Made by a program: the position numbers and the translations under genes. Source: a bacterium (GTDB lineage: Bacteria; Myxococcota_A; Bradymonadia; UBA7976; UBA1532). Taken from it: 64,000 nucleotides of DNA. Position 1 is the first letter of the stretch, and each line of letters opens with the position of its first letter. Location of the stretch: NCBI GenBank assembly GCA_030426085.1, contig JAUHYW010000001.1:186001-250000 (forward strand). Reading direction: 5' to 3'. A model generated the notes under the pieces. The model was not told where the DNA came from, did not search any database, and saw only the letters and a list, made by a program, of their open reading frames with translations. This document shows positions 9,354 to 18,093 of the stretch, piece after piece.

Positions 9354-10616
9354 CTAGAAGTAGTAGCCGAGGTTGATGTTGAAGCGCATCTCCCACTCGG
9401 CCTCGGGGTCGCCCTCGGCGGCCTCGGGGTCGCCCTCGGCGGCCTCGGGGTCGCCCTCGGCCAGCGCGTTGCCGTAGTTGCCCCCCAGCCAGGGGTGGTT
9501 CTTGCCCATCGCCAGGTCGAAGTAGGTGTAGATGTGGGTCGTCGCCAAGAGCATGCCCAGGACGTTCATCTGGGTGTCTTCGTAGCCTTCCTCGGACTTC
9601 ATGAGCATGCTGAAGTCATTGTAGAAGGTCAGTGACTTCACGACGCTATCGTCGATGCCGAGGGTGTAGGCGATGTTGGCGTGTACGATGATGCCTTCGG
9701 CGGCGACCTTGTACGGGAAGTCGTAGGCCCCCATCACCACGAAGCGGTCGTCCTCGCCCTCGGCGTTCTCCGGGGCGTGGTCGTAGTAGATGCCCATCAA
9801 CTGCACGTTGACCGGCCCGTAGTCGCCGACGAGGTGGGCCGCGCCGGCGTAGTGGCTGCCGAACTCCTCGGTGGCGCTGTTGTAGAGCTGCCCGAACTGG
9901 CCCGACAGCCCGATCTCGGTCTGGCCCAGATCGCCGTGGCCCAGGGTGTAGGTCGCCTTGAGGTTGAACTGGTTGGTCTCGCTGTTGTTGGCCGCGCCGT
10001 CGAACCCGGCGTAGCCCAGCGCGCCGGCGGCGGCGGGTACCACGTCGTACGAGTAGCGGGCGCTGGCCACGCTGTCGCCGGTGTAGTGCCCCTCGTCGTT
10101 CTTGTAGAAGGCGACGTGCAGGTCGAGGTCGCCGAGGTCGAAGACGCCCTTGACCCCCAGATCGTGGTCGTCCTCGAAGCCGACGTAGTAGCCGATGTCG
10201 AACCACCAGCTATGCGAGGCGTACTGCTGGATGCCGAACGGGACCTGGTTGACCCCGACCTGGATGTCGATCCAGTCGGCGGGCTTCCAGCCGACCCAGC
10301 CCTGCTTGAGCATGTTGTAGCCGGCGTAGAACCGGTACTCGGCCGACAGGTAGAGCGGGCCCCGGCTGATGTCGGCGTTGATGCGGAAGGTGTCGAGGGC
10401 GATGTCGCCGAAGCGATCCTGGTTCGCCTCTTCACCCTCCCAGGTCTTGTAGAAGAAGTTGAATCGCAGGGCGCCGCCGATCTTGACGACGGTCTCGGCC
10501 TCCTCGACGACGGTGTCGGCTTCGGTGGGTTCGTCGGTTTCGGCGGCCGATGCAGCGGCCGGGATGATACCCAGCAGCAGGCTCAGCGTGAACTCACGGG
10601 ACCAGGTTCGCTTCAA
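9354..10616 (-). CDS. Outer-membrane beta-barrel porin
   Basis: A 420-residue protein with a signal peptide (LLLGIIPAAASA) followed by alternating aromatic/hydrophobic strands and a C-terminal Tyr-Phe, the usual outer-membrane barrel ending. A strand such as LRFNFFYKTW and the motif IQVGVNQVPFGI recall phosphate-selective or DcaP-like porins, but specificity is not clear. I prefer the TTG at 10616 because GGGGAGGAG sits 4-9 nt before it and it begins MKRTW-signal peptide. An in-frame ATG at 10631 contains that ribosome site. First gene of the porin-BCCT-small protein operon, so it is probably the outer-membrane gate for the same solute. A threefold EGDPEAA repeat lies near the C-terminus. Confidence 0.82.
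   Translation of the reverse strand: MKRTWSREFTLSLLLGIIPAAASAAETDEPTEADTVVEEAETVVKIGGALRFNFFYKTWEGEEANQDRFGDIALDTFRINADISRGPLYLSAEYRFYAGYNMLKQGWVGWKPADWIDIQVGVNQVPFGIQQYASHSWWFDIGYYVGFEDDHDLGVKGVFDLGDLDLHVAFYKNDEGHYTGDSVASARYSYDVVPAAAGALGYAGFDGAANNSETNQFNLKATYTLGHGDLGQTEIGLSGQFGQLYNSATEEFGSHYAGAAHLVGDYGPVNVQLMGIYYDHAPENAEGEDDRFVVMGAYDFPYKVAAEGIIVHANIAYTLGIDDSVVKSLTFYNDFSMLMKSEEGYEDTQMNVLGMLLATTHIYTYFDLAMGKNHPWLGGNYGNALAEGDPEAAEGDPEAAEGDPEAEWEMRFNINLGYYF
9400..9461 (-). repeat. Three tandem 21-bp units in the porin gene
   Basis: Copies at 9400-9420, 9421-9441 and 9442-9461 encode EGDPEAA repeats. They are nearly identical in DNA, so recent slippage is likely. They fall between the last barrel strands, probably in an exposed loop. 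Confidence 0.8.
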
Positions 10617-10687
10617 GTCTCCTCCCCTCATGGTGACATCCGGTGACGCCAGCAGGAGAGCTTTCGCATTCGAAGCTTTCGATCACA

Positions 10688-10716
10688 ATCTATTTGTAGG
10701 CGTCGGGTTTGCCGAC
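10688..10716 (-). promoter_or_regulatory. Candidate promoter of the porin-BCCT operon (TCGGCA-N17-TAGATT)
   Basis: TCGGCA at 10716-10711, 17-nt spacer, TAGATT at 10693-10688 on the minus strand. Both boxes and the spacer length are identical to those before the TPR/TM gene at 20857. A direct repeat AGCTTTCG (10660-10667 and 10675-10682, 15 bp apart) lies just downstream and could bind a regulator. Confidence 0.45.
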
Positions 10717-10726
10717 CGCGGCGGGA

Positions 10727-13700
10727 TCAGTCGGCCGATGACCGCATCCGGGTGTGCTGACCGGCCACCGCCAGGATGACCGCCCCGGCGCCGATCAGGA
10801 GGGCCGCGGCGAGGAACCCCCGGGCGAAGCCGGTGCGCAGCAGGTGCAGGGTCACGTCGACGACCACCGCGGCGGCCCCGGCGATCATCAGGTCGCCCCG
10901 CTTCTTGCGCCAGCCGACGGCGACGGTGGCCAGCCCGAGGGCGAAGAGCAGCACCGCGTGGGTCGGGTCATCGAGCCGCACGACCTGGACCGCGACCGAC
11001 AGATCGGCGATCGCGATGCCCACGAGCTGGAGGATCTCGACCGCCCGGCGGCTGAGGCTGTGGCGCTCGATCCACGCGCCGACGATGAGGGTGAGCCCGG
11101 CGGGCAGGCCGTAGAAGGTGGGGTCGACGACGTGCATCGCCAGCCCGACGCGGCAGGCGGCGGCGAGCAGCAGCGTCAGGCCGAGGCCGGTGAGCACCGG
11201 GCGGGCGAGCTGGCGGGCGGCGAGGCCCCAGGTGGTCGCGGCGAGCAGGCAGGCGACGGCGCTCTGGCCGTGGTCGGGCAGGGTGGCGATCAGCGCGGGG
11301 ATCGGCAGCAGCAGCGCCCGCGACCGCAGCCGCACGGTGAGCGGGCCCACCCCGCCGACGACGCGCAGGGCGGGGGCGGCGACGGCCCACAGGACGAGGT
11401 GGTGCCCGTCGAGCGCGGCGAGCAGGTCGCTGCGGGCGACGGCGAAGGCGTGGCCCAGCGCGAGGGCGAGCAGGGCGGCGTCGACGGCGGCCCGGCGGCC
11501 GGTCCGGCGGGCGTGGCGGGCGGCGGTGGCGAGCAGGAGGGCAACGGTGAGCAGGCCCGCGAGCAGGACGACCGTCGGCGCGGTCCGGGGGTGCATCAGG
11601 GCCATATTCACCAGGAGCGGGAGAGTCGCCAGGGCGCCGAGGGCGACCAGGGTGCGGCGGATGCGGGCGTCGAGGGCGTCGGCGAGCTCGGGCGCGCGGG
11701 TCCGCAGGCCGTCGAGGGCGCGGGGGCCGGCCCCCTCGACGAGCGCGGCGATGAGGGCGGCGATCAGGCCGACGATGGGCAGGATCTCGGCCGGGCCCCG
11801 GCCGCTGGAGGGCACCAGCGCGATGAGCCAGGCGGTCGCGGCGGCGAAGATCGCGTAGACGGTGACCTCGATGGCCGGGCCCCGCTCGGGGCGGCGGGTG
11901 ACGAGCAGGGGCAGCGCGGCGACGGCGGTCAGGGTGAGCGCGAAGAGCGGGCTGCGGATGGCCCCGCCGGTGGCGACGAGGGCGGTGACGCCGAGGGCGA
12001 TGGCGGCGAGTCGGCCCCGGCGGGCGACGGCGAGCGCCAGCGCGGCCAGCTCGAGGGCCGGGGCGCGGGCGCCGAAGAGGCCGCTGAGCACGGGCCACTG
12101 CGCGACGAGCGGCACGGCGGCCAGGGCGGCGGTGGTCCAGCGGTGGCGGCGGGGCGCGAGGGCGACCACCAGCGCGGCCCAGGTCAGCAACAGGACGGTC
12201 AGCGGCGCGGCCCCCAGGCCGCCCGGGGTGATGTGGGTCTCGCCGATCAGGCGGGCGCCGGTCCACGGGAGGATCGGCAGGCAGAGGCCGGCGGCGATGA
12301 GCCCGGCGATGACCCGCGCCGTGCCCCGATGCAGGCCGACGCGGTGGGCGCCGACGGCGATGAGCAGGCCGGTGGCCGCGATCAGGGTGGTCCGGTAGGC
12401 GGCGGGCACCGGCAGGAGCCGCAGGGCGACGGGCCCCCACAGCGTCAGGATGCCCAGCAGCAGGGTGATGGCCGTGGCCGCGCGGGGGTGGCGGCGCACG
12501 GTCGAGGCGCACAGGCCGGTCAGCAGGGCCAGGGGCAGCGCGCTCGACGCCGGCCCGCTCTGCAGCATGTCGTCGAGCAGGATCGCGAGGCCGAAGGGCA
12601 GGGCGGTGGCCAATACGAGCGCCGCGGCGAAGCGGTCGGCGTGGGGCAGCGGCGAGACGCCCCGCCGGCGGGCGGCGTCGAGGGCGACGTAGGCCATCGG
12701 GCCGATGAGCAGCGGCACGAAGGCGCCCCGACCCTCGCCCTGGGCGGCGACGATGGCCGCGGCGACGGGCACCAGCAGGGCCAGGTGGTGCAGCACGGGC
12801 GCGCTGCGGGTCTCGGGGGCCAGGGCGAAGGCGACGAACGCGAGGGTGAGCGGGATCAGGCCGGCGTAGGGCGGCAGGCCGTCGGCGACGAGCAGGACGC
12901 CGAGGACGGCGCCGGCCAGCGAAGCGAGGGCGCCGGCGTCGACGAGGCCGACGCGCACGCGGCGGATCCGGGGCCGGTCGCGGCGGGCGAGGACGAGCGT
13001 GAGCAGCCCGATGAGGGCCGGGGCCAGCGCCACGACGGGGCGGGGCAGCCCGGCGCGCAGGGCGCCCCAGGTGGCGGCGCCGGCGAGCAGCAGCGTGGCC
13101 ACGGGGGCCGCGGGCGCGACGTGCAGCCGATACGCGGCGTGGGCCCAGAGCAGGGCCAGCAGCGCCAGGGTCGCCGGGTGGACCGGGTTGCTGGGGCCGG
13201 CGACGAGCCACAGGCCGAGCGCGGCGGTGAGGCCGACGGGCAGGATCCACGGGGGCAGGCCGGCGCTGCGGCGGGGGCGGGCCCGCAGCGTCCGGTGCAG
13301 CTCGGCCGCGATCAGGAGGGCGCCGACGGCGACAGTGGCCCGGTGGGTGATCCCCAGGCCGAGCAGATCCAGCGTCGGCGGGATCAGGCCCAGGGCCATC
13401 GTCGCCGCGGCGACCGTCCACGCCGGGCTGCCCGCGTGGCGGGCGCGGAGGCCGGCGCCCAGAGCCAGCAGCGCGAATGCCGGCAGCGCCAGCGGCTCGG
13501 GGGGCAGAGCCAGTGCGGCGAGCCCCAGCGCCATCAGCGGCAGGCCGGCGGCCCACATCAGCGGGCGGTGCAGGTCGCGGCGGCGGGCGAGGGGCACGGC
13601 CGCGATCAGCGCCAGCCCGACGAGGCACTCGGTGAGCAGCAGGCCCTGGATCGGCGTCGAGCCGAGCCAGACCGCGGCGGCGATGCCCGATCCGACCAGC

Positions 13701-15340
13701 GTCAGCGGGGCCAGCGCCACGAAGAGCGCGTGCCGCAGCCACAGCCCGATGCCCAGCAGCACGAGCCCGTCGGCGGCGAGCACCGCCATCGGCGCCCGGG
13801 GGTCCGTCGAGACCACGGACAGCGCGCACAGCCCGAGGGTGACCAGCAGCAGCCAGCCGGTCGTGACCCGGGCCATCGCCGGGCGCCCCTCGAGGCGGCG
13901 GGTGGCCCAGGCGATGCCCAGGACATAGGGCAGGCAGGTCAGCCCGTACCACGCCAGCGGGACCGGCTGTCCCACGTAGCCCATCGACTCCATGAACGCC
14001 GCTTTGAGCGCCTGCACGAGCTGCCGCAGCGGGCCGGGGGCGGTGACGTAGGTCAGCAGCGAGGCCACGAGGGGGATGCCCAGCAGCGGCGCGCTGTCGA
14101 GGCGCAGGGCCATCCGGGCGCCGACGAGGGTGGCCAGCCCGCAGACGACGGGCAGCAGGTCGGGGGCGGTGAACGCGGGGCCGACCGCGAGCAGGGCCAG
14201 CGCGAGGACGGCGAGGCGGCCGGCGCGGCTGCGGATGTGGTCCATGAGGCCCGCCGCCAGCGCGGCGAGGACGACCGAGCCCACCCCGAAGACGTCGCTG
14301 CTGAGGATGAGGTGGGCCGCGAGGGTCAGGGTCGCGCCGGCGAGGTGGGCGATGTCGACGCCGCGGGGCGCGCGCACGACGACGCGGCACAGGCCGAAGA
14401 CGAGCGCCGCGCTGCCGAGGGCGGCGGGGATCGGCCAGCCGGCGACGAGCGGGGCCGCGGCGGCGGCGAGGCTGATCCCGAGGGCGGCGAGCGCGGCTCG
14501 GCGGTGGCCGGGGCCGTCGGCGAGGCGCCGGGCGCCGAGGGTGGCCAGCGCGACGGCGATCAAGGCGCCGAGGCCGGGCAGGGGCGCGTCGAGGGCGGCC
14601 CGGCCAGCGATGACGGCGGCCAGCGGCGCGAGCCCGGCGGCGAGGTGGGCGGTGATGAAGCGGATGCGGCGCCCGGCGGGCTCGTGCGCGAAGCCCCGGG
14701 TCAGCAGGCGGCCGACACCAGTGAGCAGGCCGCCGAGGGTGAGCAGCCCGCCGTCGAGCAACAGCAGGCGGGCGGTGCCGCTCATGGTGGTCCAGGCGGT
14801 GCTGGCGAAGTAGACCGCGCCGGCCACGACGAGGAAGCCGCCGAGCAGGTACATCAGGTTCTCGGCGGCGGCGGGGCCCAGGCGGCGCAGCCAGTCGGGC
14901 AGGATCGGCCGGGGGGGCTCGATCGGGGCGTCGGGTTCGGGGGCCTCGGCCGCCTGGGGGATCGACGTGGGCGCGGGGCGCGGCGTGGAGCTGGCGGGGA
15001 TCGGCGCCGCGGCGGCCGGCGCGACGACCCGGGGCGTCGGCGGCGTCAGGGTCCGGCGGCTGAGCGCGACCCGGGCCAGCAGATCGGCCCGCAGATCATC
15101 GGGCAGGTGCGGCCGGGCGGTGAGATCCCGCGACAGGGCGTCGACCGCCGCCCGCTGCAACGCGCGGGGGCTGCGGCGCTCGGCGGGGATGCGTCCGCAG
15201 GCGAAGCACGGCGCCCGGCTGGCCGGCGCGGCGGCGCAGGCGGGGCAGGCGGGGCAGCCGGGGGCCTCGGTGGAGACGGCGGGCGGCGGCGCCGCGGGCG
15301 ATCGCGGGCTCGGCGCTTCGAGGGGCGTGGGGTTCTGCAT
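10727..15340 (-). CDS. Very large polytopic membrane protein with N-terminal zinc ribbon, unknown function
   Basis: A 1537-residue protein. The N-terminus carries CPACPAC and CFACG, a plausible zinc ribbon, then a Pro-rich spacer and an amphipathic stretch (ILPDWLRRLG). From about residue 150 to the end it is almost unbroken hydrophobic segments, by eye around forty, separated by short Arg-rich turns. The architecture recalls actinobacterial SCO7613-type and DUF2157-like membrane proteins, but I cannot assign a family with certainty. The ATG at 15340 (MQNPTPLEAP) is chosen over an upstream GC-rich extension of 53 residues. It follows the tex hairpin terminator and has no obvious partner gene. 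Confidence 0.75.
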   Translation of the reverse strand: MQNPTPLEAPSPRSPAAPPPAVSTEAPGCPACPACAAAPASRAPCFACGRIPAERRSPRALQRAAVDALSRDLTARPHLPDDLRADLLARVALSRRTLTPPTPRVVAPAAAAPIPASSTPRPAPTSIPQAAEAPEPDAPIEPPRPILPDWLRRLGPAAAENLMYLLGGFLVVAGAVYFASTAWTTMSGTARLLLLDGGLLTLGGLLTGVGRLLTRGFAHEPAGRRIRFITAHLAAGLAPLAAVIAGRAALDAPLPGLGALIAVALATLGARRLADGPGHRRAALAALGISLAAAAAPLVAGWPIPAALGSAALVFGLCRVVVRAPRGVDIAHLAGATLTLAAHLILSSDVFGVGSVVLAALAAGLMDHIRSRAGRLAVLALALLAVGPAFTAPDLLPVVCGLATLVGARMALRLDSAPLLGIPLVASLLTYVTAPGPLRQLVQALKAAFMESMGYVGQPVPLAWYGLTCLPYVLGIAWATRRLEGRPAMARVTTGWLLLVTLGLCALSVVSTDPRAPMAVLAADGLVLLGIGLWLRHALFVALAPLTLVGSGIAAAVWLGSTPIQGLLLTECLVGLALIAAVPLARRRDLHRPLMWAAGLPLMALGLAALALPPEPLALPAFALLALGAGLRARHAGSPAWTVAAATMALGLIPPTLDLLGLGITHRATVAVGALLIAAELHRTLRARPRRSAGLPPWILPVGLTAALGLWLVAGPSNPVHPATLALLALLWAHAAYRLHVAPAAPVATLLLAGAATWGALRAGLPRPVVALAPALIGLLTLVLARRDRPRIRRVRVGLVDAGALASLAGAVLGVLLVADGLPPYAGLIPLTLAFVAFALAPETRSAPVLHHLALLVPVAAAIVAAQGEGRGAFVPLLIGPMAYVALDAARRRGVSPLPHADRFAAALVLATALPFGLAILLDDMLQSGPASSALPLALLTGLCASTVRRHPRAATAITLLLGILTLWGPVALRLLPVPAAYRTTLIAATGLLIAVGAHRVGLHRGTARVIAGLIAAGLCLPILPWTGARLIGETHITPGGLGAAPLTVLLLTWAALVVALAPRRHRWTTAALAAVPLVAQWPVLSGLFGARAPALELAALALAVARRGRLAAIALGVTALVATGGAIRSPLFALTLTAVAALPLLVTRRPERGPAIEVTVYAIFAAATAWLIALVPSSGRGPAEILPIVGLIAALIAALVEGAGPRALDGLRTRAPELADALDARIRRTLVALGALATLPLLVNMALMHPRTAPTVVLLAGLLTVALLLATAARHARRTGRRAAVDAALLALALGHAFAVARSDLLAALDGHHLVLWAVAAPALRVVGGVGPLTVRLRSRALLLPIPALIATLPDHGQSAVACLLAATTWGLAARQLARPVLTGLGLTLLLAAACRVGLAMHVVDPTFYGLPAGLTLIVGAWIERHSLSRRAVEILQLVGIAIADLSVAVQVVRLDDPTHAVLLFALGLATVAVGWRKKRGDLMIAGAAAVVVDVTLHLLRTGFARGFLAAALLIGAGAVILAVAGQHTRMRSSAD

Positions 15341-15536
15341 GACCCCGTGGTCAGGCAACCCCCGTGCCGTCGCGCCGGGCGCCCGGCGGGGCCTTGAATA
15401 CGCCGGCTGAGCCGCCGTCGCGCCGCGCCCACCGCGGCCGATCGGGGGTCGGCCGTCGATCACGGGAGCCGGGCCCGGGCCGTGAATCTCGGGCCACACC
15501 GTGCGCCGGGGGCACGCTCGATGCCTCGCGCGGATC

Positions 15537-15556
15537 GCGCGACCGGGCGGTCGCGC
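15537..15556 (-). terminator. Strong hairpin downstream of tex
   Basis: GCGCGACC (15537-15544) and GGTCGCGC (15549-15556) form a perfect 8-bp stem with a 4-nt loop, about 20 nt after the tex stop codon. No U-tract follows. The remaining sequence between here and 15341 holds a second hairpin (GGCCGA/TCGGCC, 15436-15454) and nothing else I recognise. Confidence 0.45.
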
Positions 15557-15576
15557 TGCCGACGCGCCCGGTCAGA

Positions 15577-18030
15577 TCACTTGTCCCGCAGCAGATCGGC
15601 GAACGGGTTGTGGCGGAAGCCGTCGCCCTGCCCGCCGCGGCCGCCCCGATCACCGCTCGGCTTCCCGCTGCGGCCGCGACCCCCGCCCTGCTTGCCGCCG
15701 CGCTGTCCGCCCCCGGAGCGCTGGCCGCCCGATCGCTGTCCGCCCCCGGAGCGCTGGCCGCCCGATCGCTGGCCGCCGCTCCGCTTGCCGCCCGATCGCG
15801 CGCCGCGTCCGCCCGACCGCTGTCCGCCCTCACGCCTCTCACGCCCACCCGGCCGCTCGCCGCTCTTCTGCTCGCCCTCGCCGCCCTTGCGGGCGCTGAG
15901 CCCGATGCGCTTGCGCTCCAGATCCACCGACAGCACCCGCACCCGGATCCGATCACCGGGCGCGACGACCTCGGCCGGATCCTTCACGTAGCGATCAGCC
16001 AGCTCCGAGATGTGGACCAGCCCGTCCTGGTGCACGCCGATGTCCACGAACGCCCCGAACGCGGTGACGTTGGTCACCACCCCCTCGAGCACCATGCCCT
16101 CGTTCAGGTCGTCCATCGTCTCGACGTCGTCTCTGAACTTCGGCGGGTCGAAGGTGCTGCGCGGATCCCGGCCGGGCTTCTTCAGCTCGGCGATGATGTC
16201 CTCCAGCGTCGGTCGGCCCACGTCGCCGCCCACGTAGCGCGCCGGCTCGATGCGATCGGCGAGCCGGGCGTCGCCGACCAGCGCCGCCACGTCGACCCCC
16301 AGATCGGCCGCCATGCGCTGCACCAGCCCGTAGCGCTCGGGGTGCACCGCCGAGGCATCCAGCGGATCGGCGCCGTCGGGGATGCGCAGGAAGCCGGCGC
16401 ACTGCTCGAAGGTGCGCGGCCCCAGCCCCGAGACGGCGAGCAGCGCGTCCCGCCGCTCGAAGCGCCCGTTCTGATCGCGGTGGGCCACGATCTTCTTCGA
16501 CAGCGAGGGCCCGATGCCGGCCACCTGGGCCAGCAGCGGCGCCGACGCGGTGTTCAGGGTCACCCCGACGTGGTTCACGCAGCTCTCGACGACCTCGTCC
16601 AGCTTGCGCTGAAGCATCGGCTGGTGCACGTCGTGCTGGTACTGCCCCACCCCGATGGACTTGGGGTCGATCTTGACCAGCTCGGCCAGCGGATCCTGGA
16701 GCCGGCGCCCGATCGAGACCGCGCCCCGCACGGTCAGATCGTGATCGGGGAACTCCTCCCGGGCGATGTCGCTGGCGCTGTAGACGCTGGCCCCCGACTC
16801 GTTGACCGAGACCACCATCACGTCGAGCCCCGCGTCGCGCAGGGCCTTCTTGGCGAAGCGCTCGGTCTCCCGGCCGCCGGTGCCGTTGCCCACGGCCACC
16901 GCCTCGGGGCGGTGCCGCTTCACCAGCTTCGCCAGCGTCGCGGCGGCCTCGGCGTCCTTGCCCGGGTTGCGCCCGGGGAAGATCACCGTGTGAGCGAGCA
17001 GCCGCCCGGTCGCGTCGAGGGCCACCGTCTTGCAGCCGGTGCGCAGGCCGGGGTCGATGCCGATGACCGCCTTGCCGCCCAGGGGCGAGGCCAGCAGCAG
17101 CTCGCGCAGGTTGCGCGCGAAGATCTCGACCGCGTCCCGGTCGGCGGCCAGCTTCATCTCGACCCGCACGTCGGTCTCGACGCTCGGCGCCACCCGCCGC
17201 TTGACCGCGTAGGCCACCGCCTCGGCGAACTGCCCGGCGAACGGCGAGCGCCGGTCGAGCCCCATCAGCCGCTCGACCCGGGGGTACAGCCGCTCCAGAT
17301 CGGCGTCGATCTTCACCCGCAGCAGCGCCTCGCGCTCGCCCCGGCGCACGGCCAGATAGCGGTGGGAGGGCACCCGCTTCACCGGCTCGCGGTAGTCGTA
17401 ATACTGCTCGAAGCGGGTCCGCTTCTCCCGGGCCTCGGCGGTGGCCTCGGCCACCAGCACCCCCTGCTCGCGGAAGGCCTCCCGCAGCAGCGCCCGCACC
17501 TCGGCCCGCTCGGTGACCGCCTCGGCGGCGATGTCCCGGGCGCCGGCCAGGGCCGCGTCGACGTCGGGCACCTCCTTGGTCGGATCGACGAACGCCCGGG
17601 CCTCGGCCGCTGGATCGCCGTCCCGGGGCTGCTCCAGGATGCGCGCCCCCAGCGGCCCCAGCCCCCGCTCGCGGGCGATGGTGGCCTTGGTGCGCCGCTT
17701 GGGCTTGAACGGCAGGTAGAGGTCTTCGAGCTCGGCCTTGGTGGTGCACGCCTCGATGCGTCGGCGCAGGGCGTCGGTCAGCTTGCCCTGCTCCTCGATG
17801 CTGCCGAGGATCGTCTGCCGCCGATCGTGCATCTCGCGCAGATAGGCCGCCCGGTCCTGGATGTCGCGGATCTGTACCTCGTCGAGGTTGCCGGTGGCCT
17901 CTTTGCGGTAGCGGGCGACGAACGGCACGGTGTTGCCGTCGGCCAGCAGGCGGACCACGGCTGACACGCCCGCGCGGGGCAGGCCGAGGTCGGCGGCGAT
18001 GGCGGGGGTCGGATCGAACGGCTGGGACAT
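15577..18030 (-). CDS. tex: Tex, S1-domain RNA-binding transcription accessory protein
   Basis: An 817-residue cytoplasmic protein. The Tex N-terminal domain contains FVARYRKEATGNLDE and ELEDLYLPFKPKRRTK. A YqgF/RNase H-like domain has IGIDPGLRTGCKTVALD, a helix-hairpin-helix region follows (VAGIGPSLSKKIVAHR), and an S1 domain (about 635-705) contains GVVTNVTAFGAFVDIG. Tex binds RNA and RNA polymerase-associated complexes and affects transcription and stress survival. Unusual here is a tail of about 100 residues made of Ser-Gly-Gly-Gln-Arg repeats, resembling RGG-type RNA-binding tails. The start at ATG 18030 (MSQPFDPTPAIA) fits the family; the ribosome site is weak. Confidence 0.95.
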   Translation of the reverse strand: MSQPFDPTPAIAADLGLPRAGVSAVVRLLADGNTVPFVARYRKEATGNLDEVQIRDIQDRAAYLREMHDRRQTILGSIEEQGKLTDALRRRIEACTTKAELEDLYLPFKPKRRTKATIARERGLGPLGARILEQPRDGDPAAEARAFVDPTKEVPDVDAALAGARDIAAEAVTERAEVRALLREAFREQGVLVAEATAEAREKRTRFEQYYDYREPVKRVPSHRYLAVRRGEREALLRVKIDADLERLYPRVERLMGLDRRSPFAGQFAEAVAYAVKRRVAPSVETDVRVEMKLAADRDAVEIFARNLRELLLASPLGGKAVIGIDPGLRTGCKTVALDATGRLLAHTVIFPGRNPGKDAEAAATLAKLVKRHRPEAVAVGNGTGGRETERFAKKALRDAGLDVMVVSVNESGASVYSASDIAREEFPDHDLTVRGAVSIGRRLQDPLAELVKIDPKSIGVGQYQHDVHQPMLQRKLDEVVESCVNHVGVTLNTASAPLLAQVAGIGPSLSKKIVAHRDQNGRFERRDALLAVSGLGPRTFEQCAGFLRIPDGADPLDASAVHPERYGLVQRMAADLGVDVAALVGDARLADRIEPARYVGGDVGRPTLEDIIAELKKPGRDPRSTFDPPKFRDDVETMDDLNEGMVLEGVVTNVTAFGAFVDIGVHQDGLVHISELADRYVKDPAEVVAPGDRIRVRVLSVDLERKRIGLSARKGGEGEQKSGERPGGRERREGGQRSGGRGARSGGKRSGGQRSGGQRSGGGQRSGGQRSGGGQRGGKQGGGRGRSGKPSGDRGGRGGQGDGFRHNPFADLLRDK
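15700..15815 (-). repeat. Repetitive Gly/Arg/Ser coding tract in the tex tail
   Basis: Imperfect 33-bp units containing GGAGCGCTGG and CCCGATCGCTG recur here and encode GGQRSGG repeats. They lie wholly within tex, in the region beyond the S1 domain. Confidence 0.7.
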
Positions 18031-18093
18031 CGGGCGGGGCTCCGGTCGGTCGAAGGGCGGTGGAGACGGGCCCGCTCGACTATCACATCCCGA

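Noticed and set aside
10617-10631. ATG 10631 as start of the porin
   Set aside because: The ATG overlaps the GGGGAGGAG ribosome site that serves TTG 10616, which starts directly with the signal peptide.
10754-15397. Plus-strand frame of about 1550 codons opposite the giant membrane protein
   Set aside because: It encodes Gly/Gln/Glu/Arg low-complexity sequence without any domain. The minus strand shows consistent membrane segments and a zinc ribbon.
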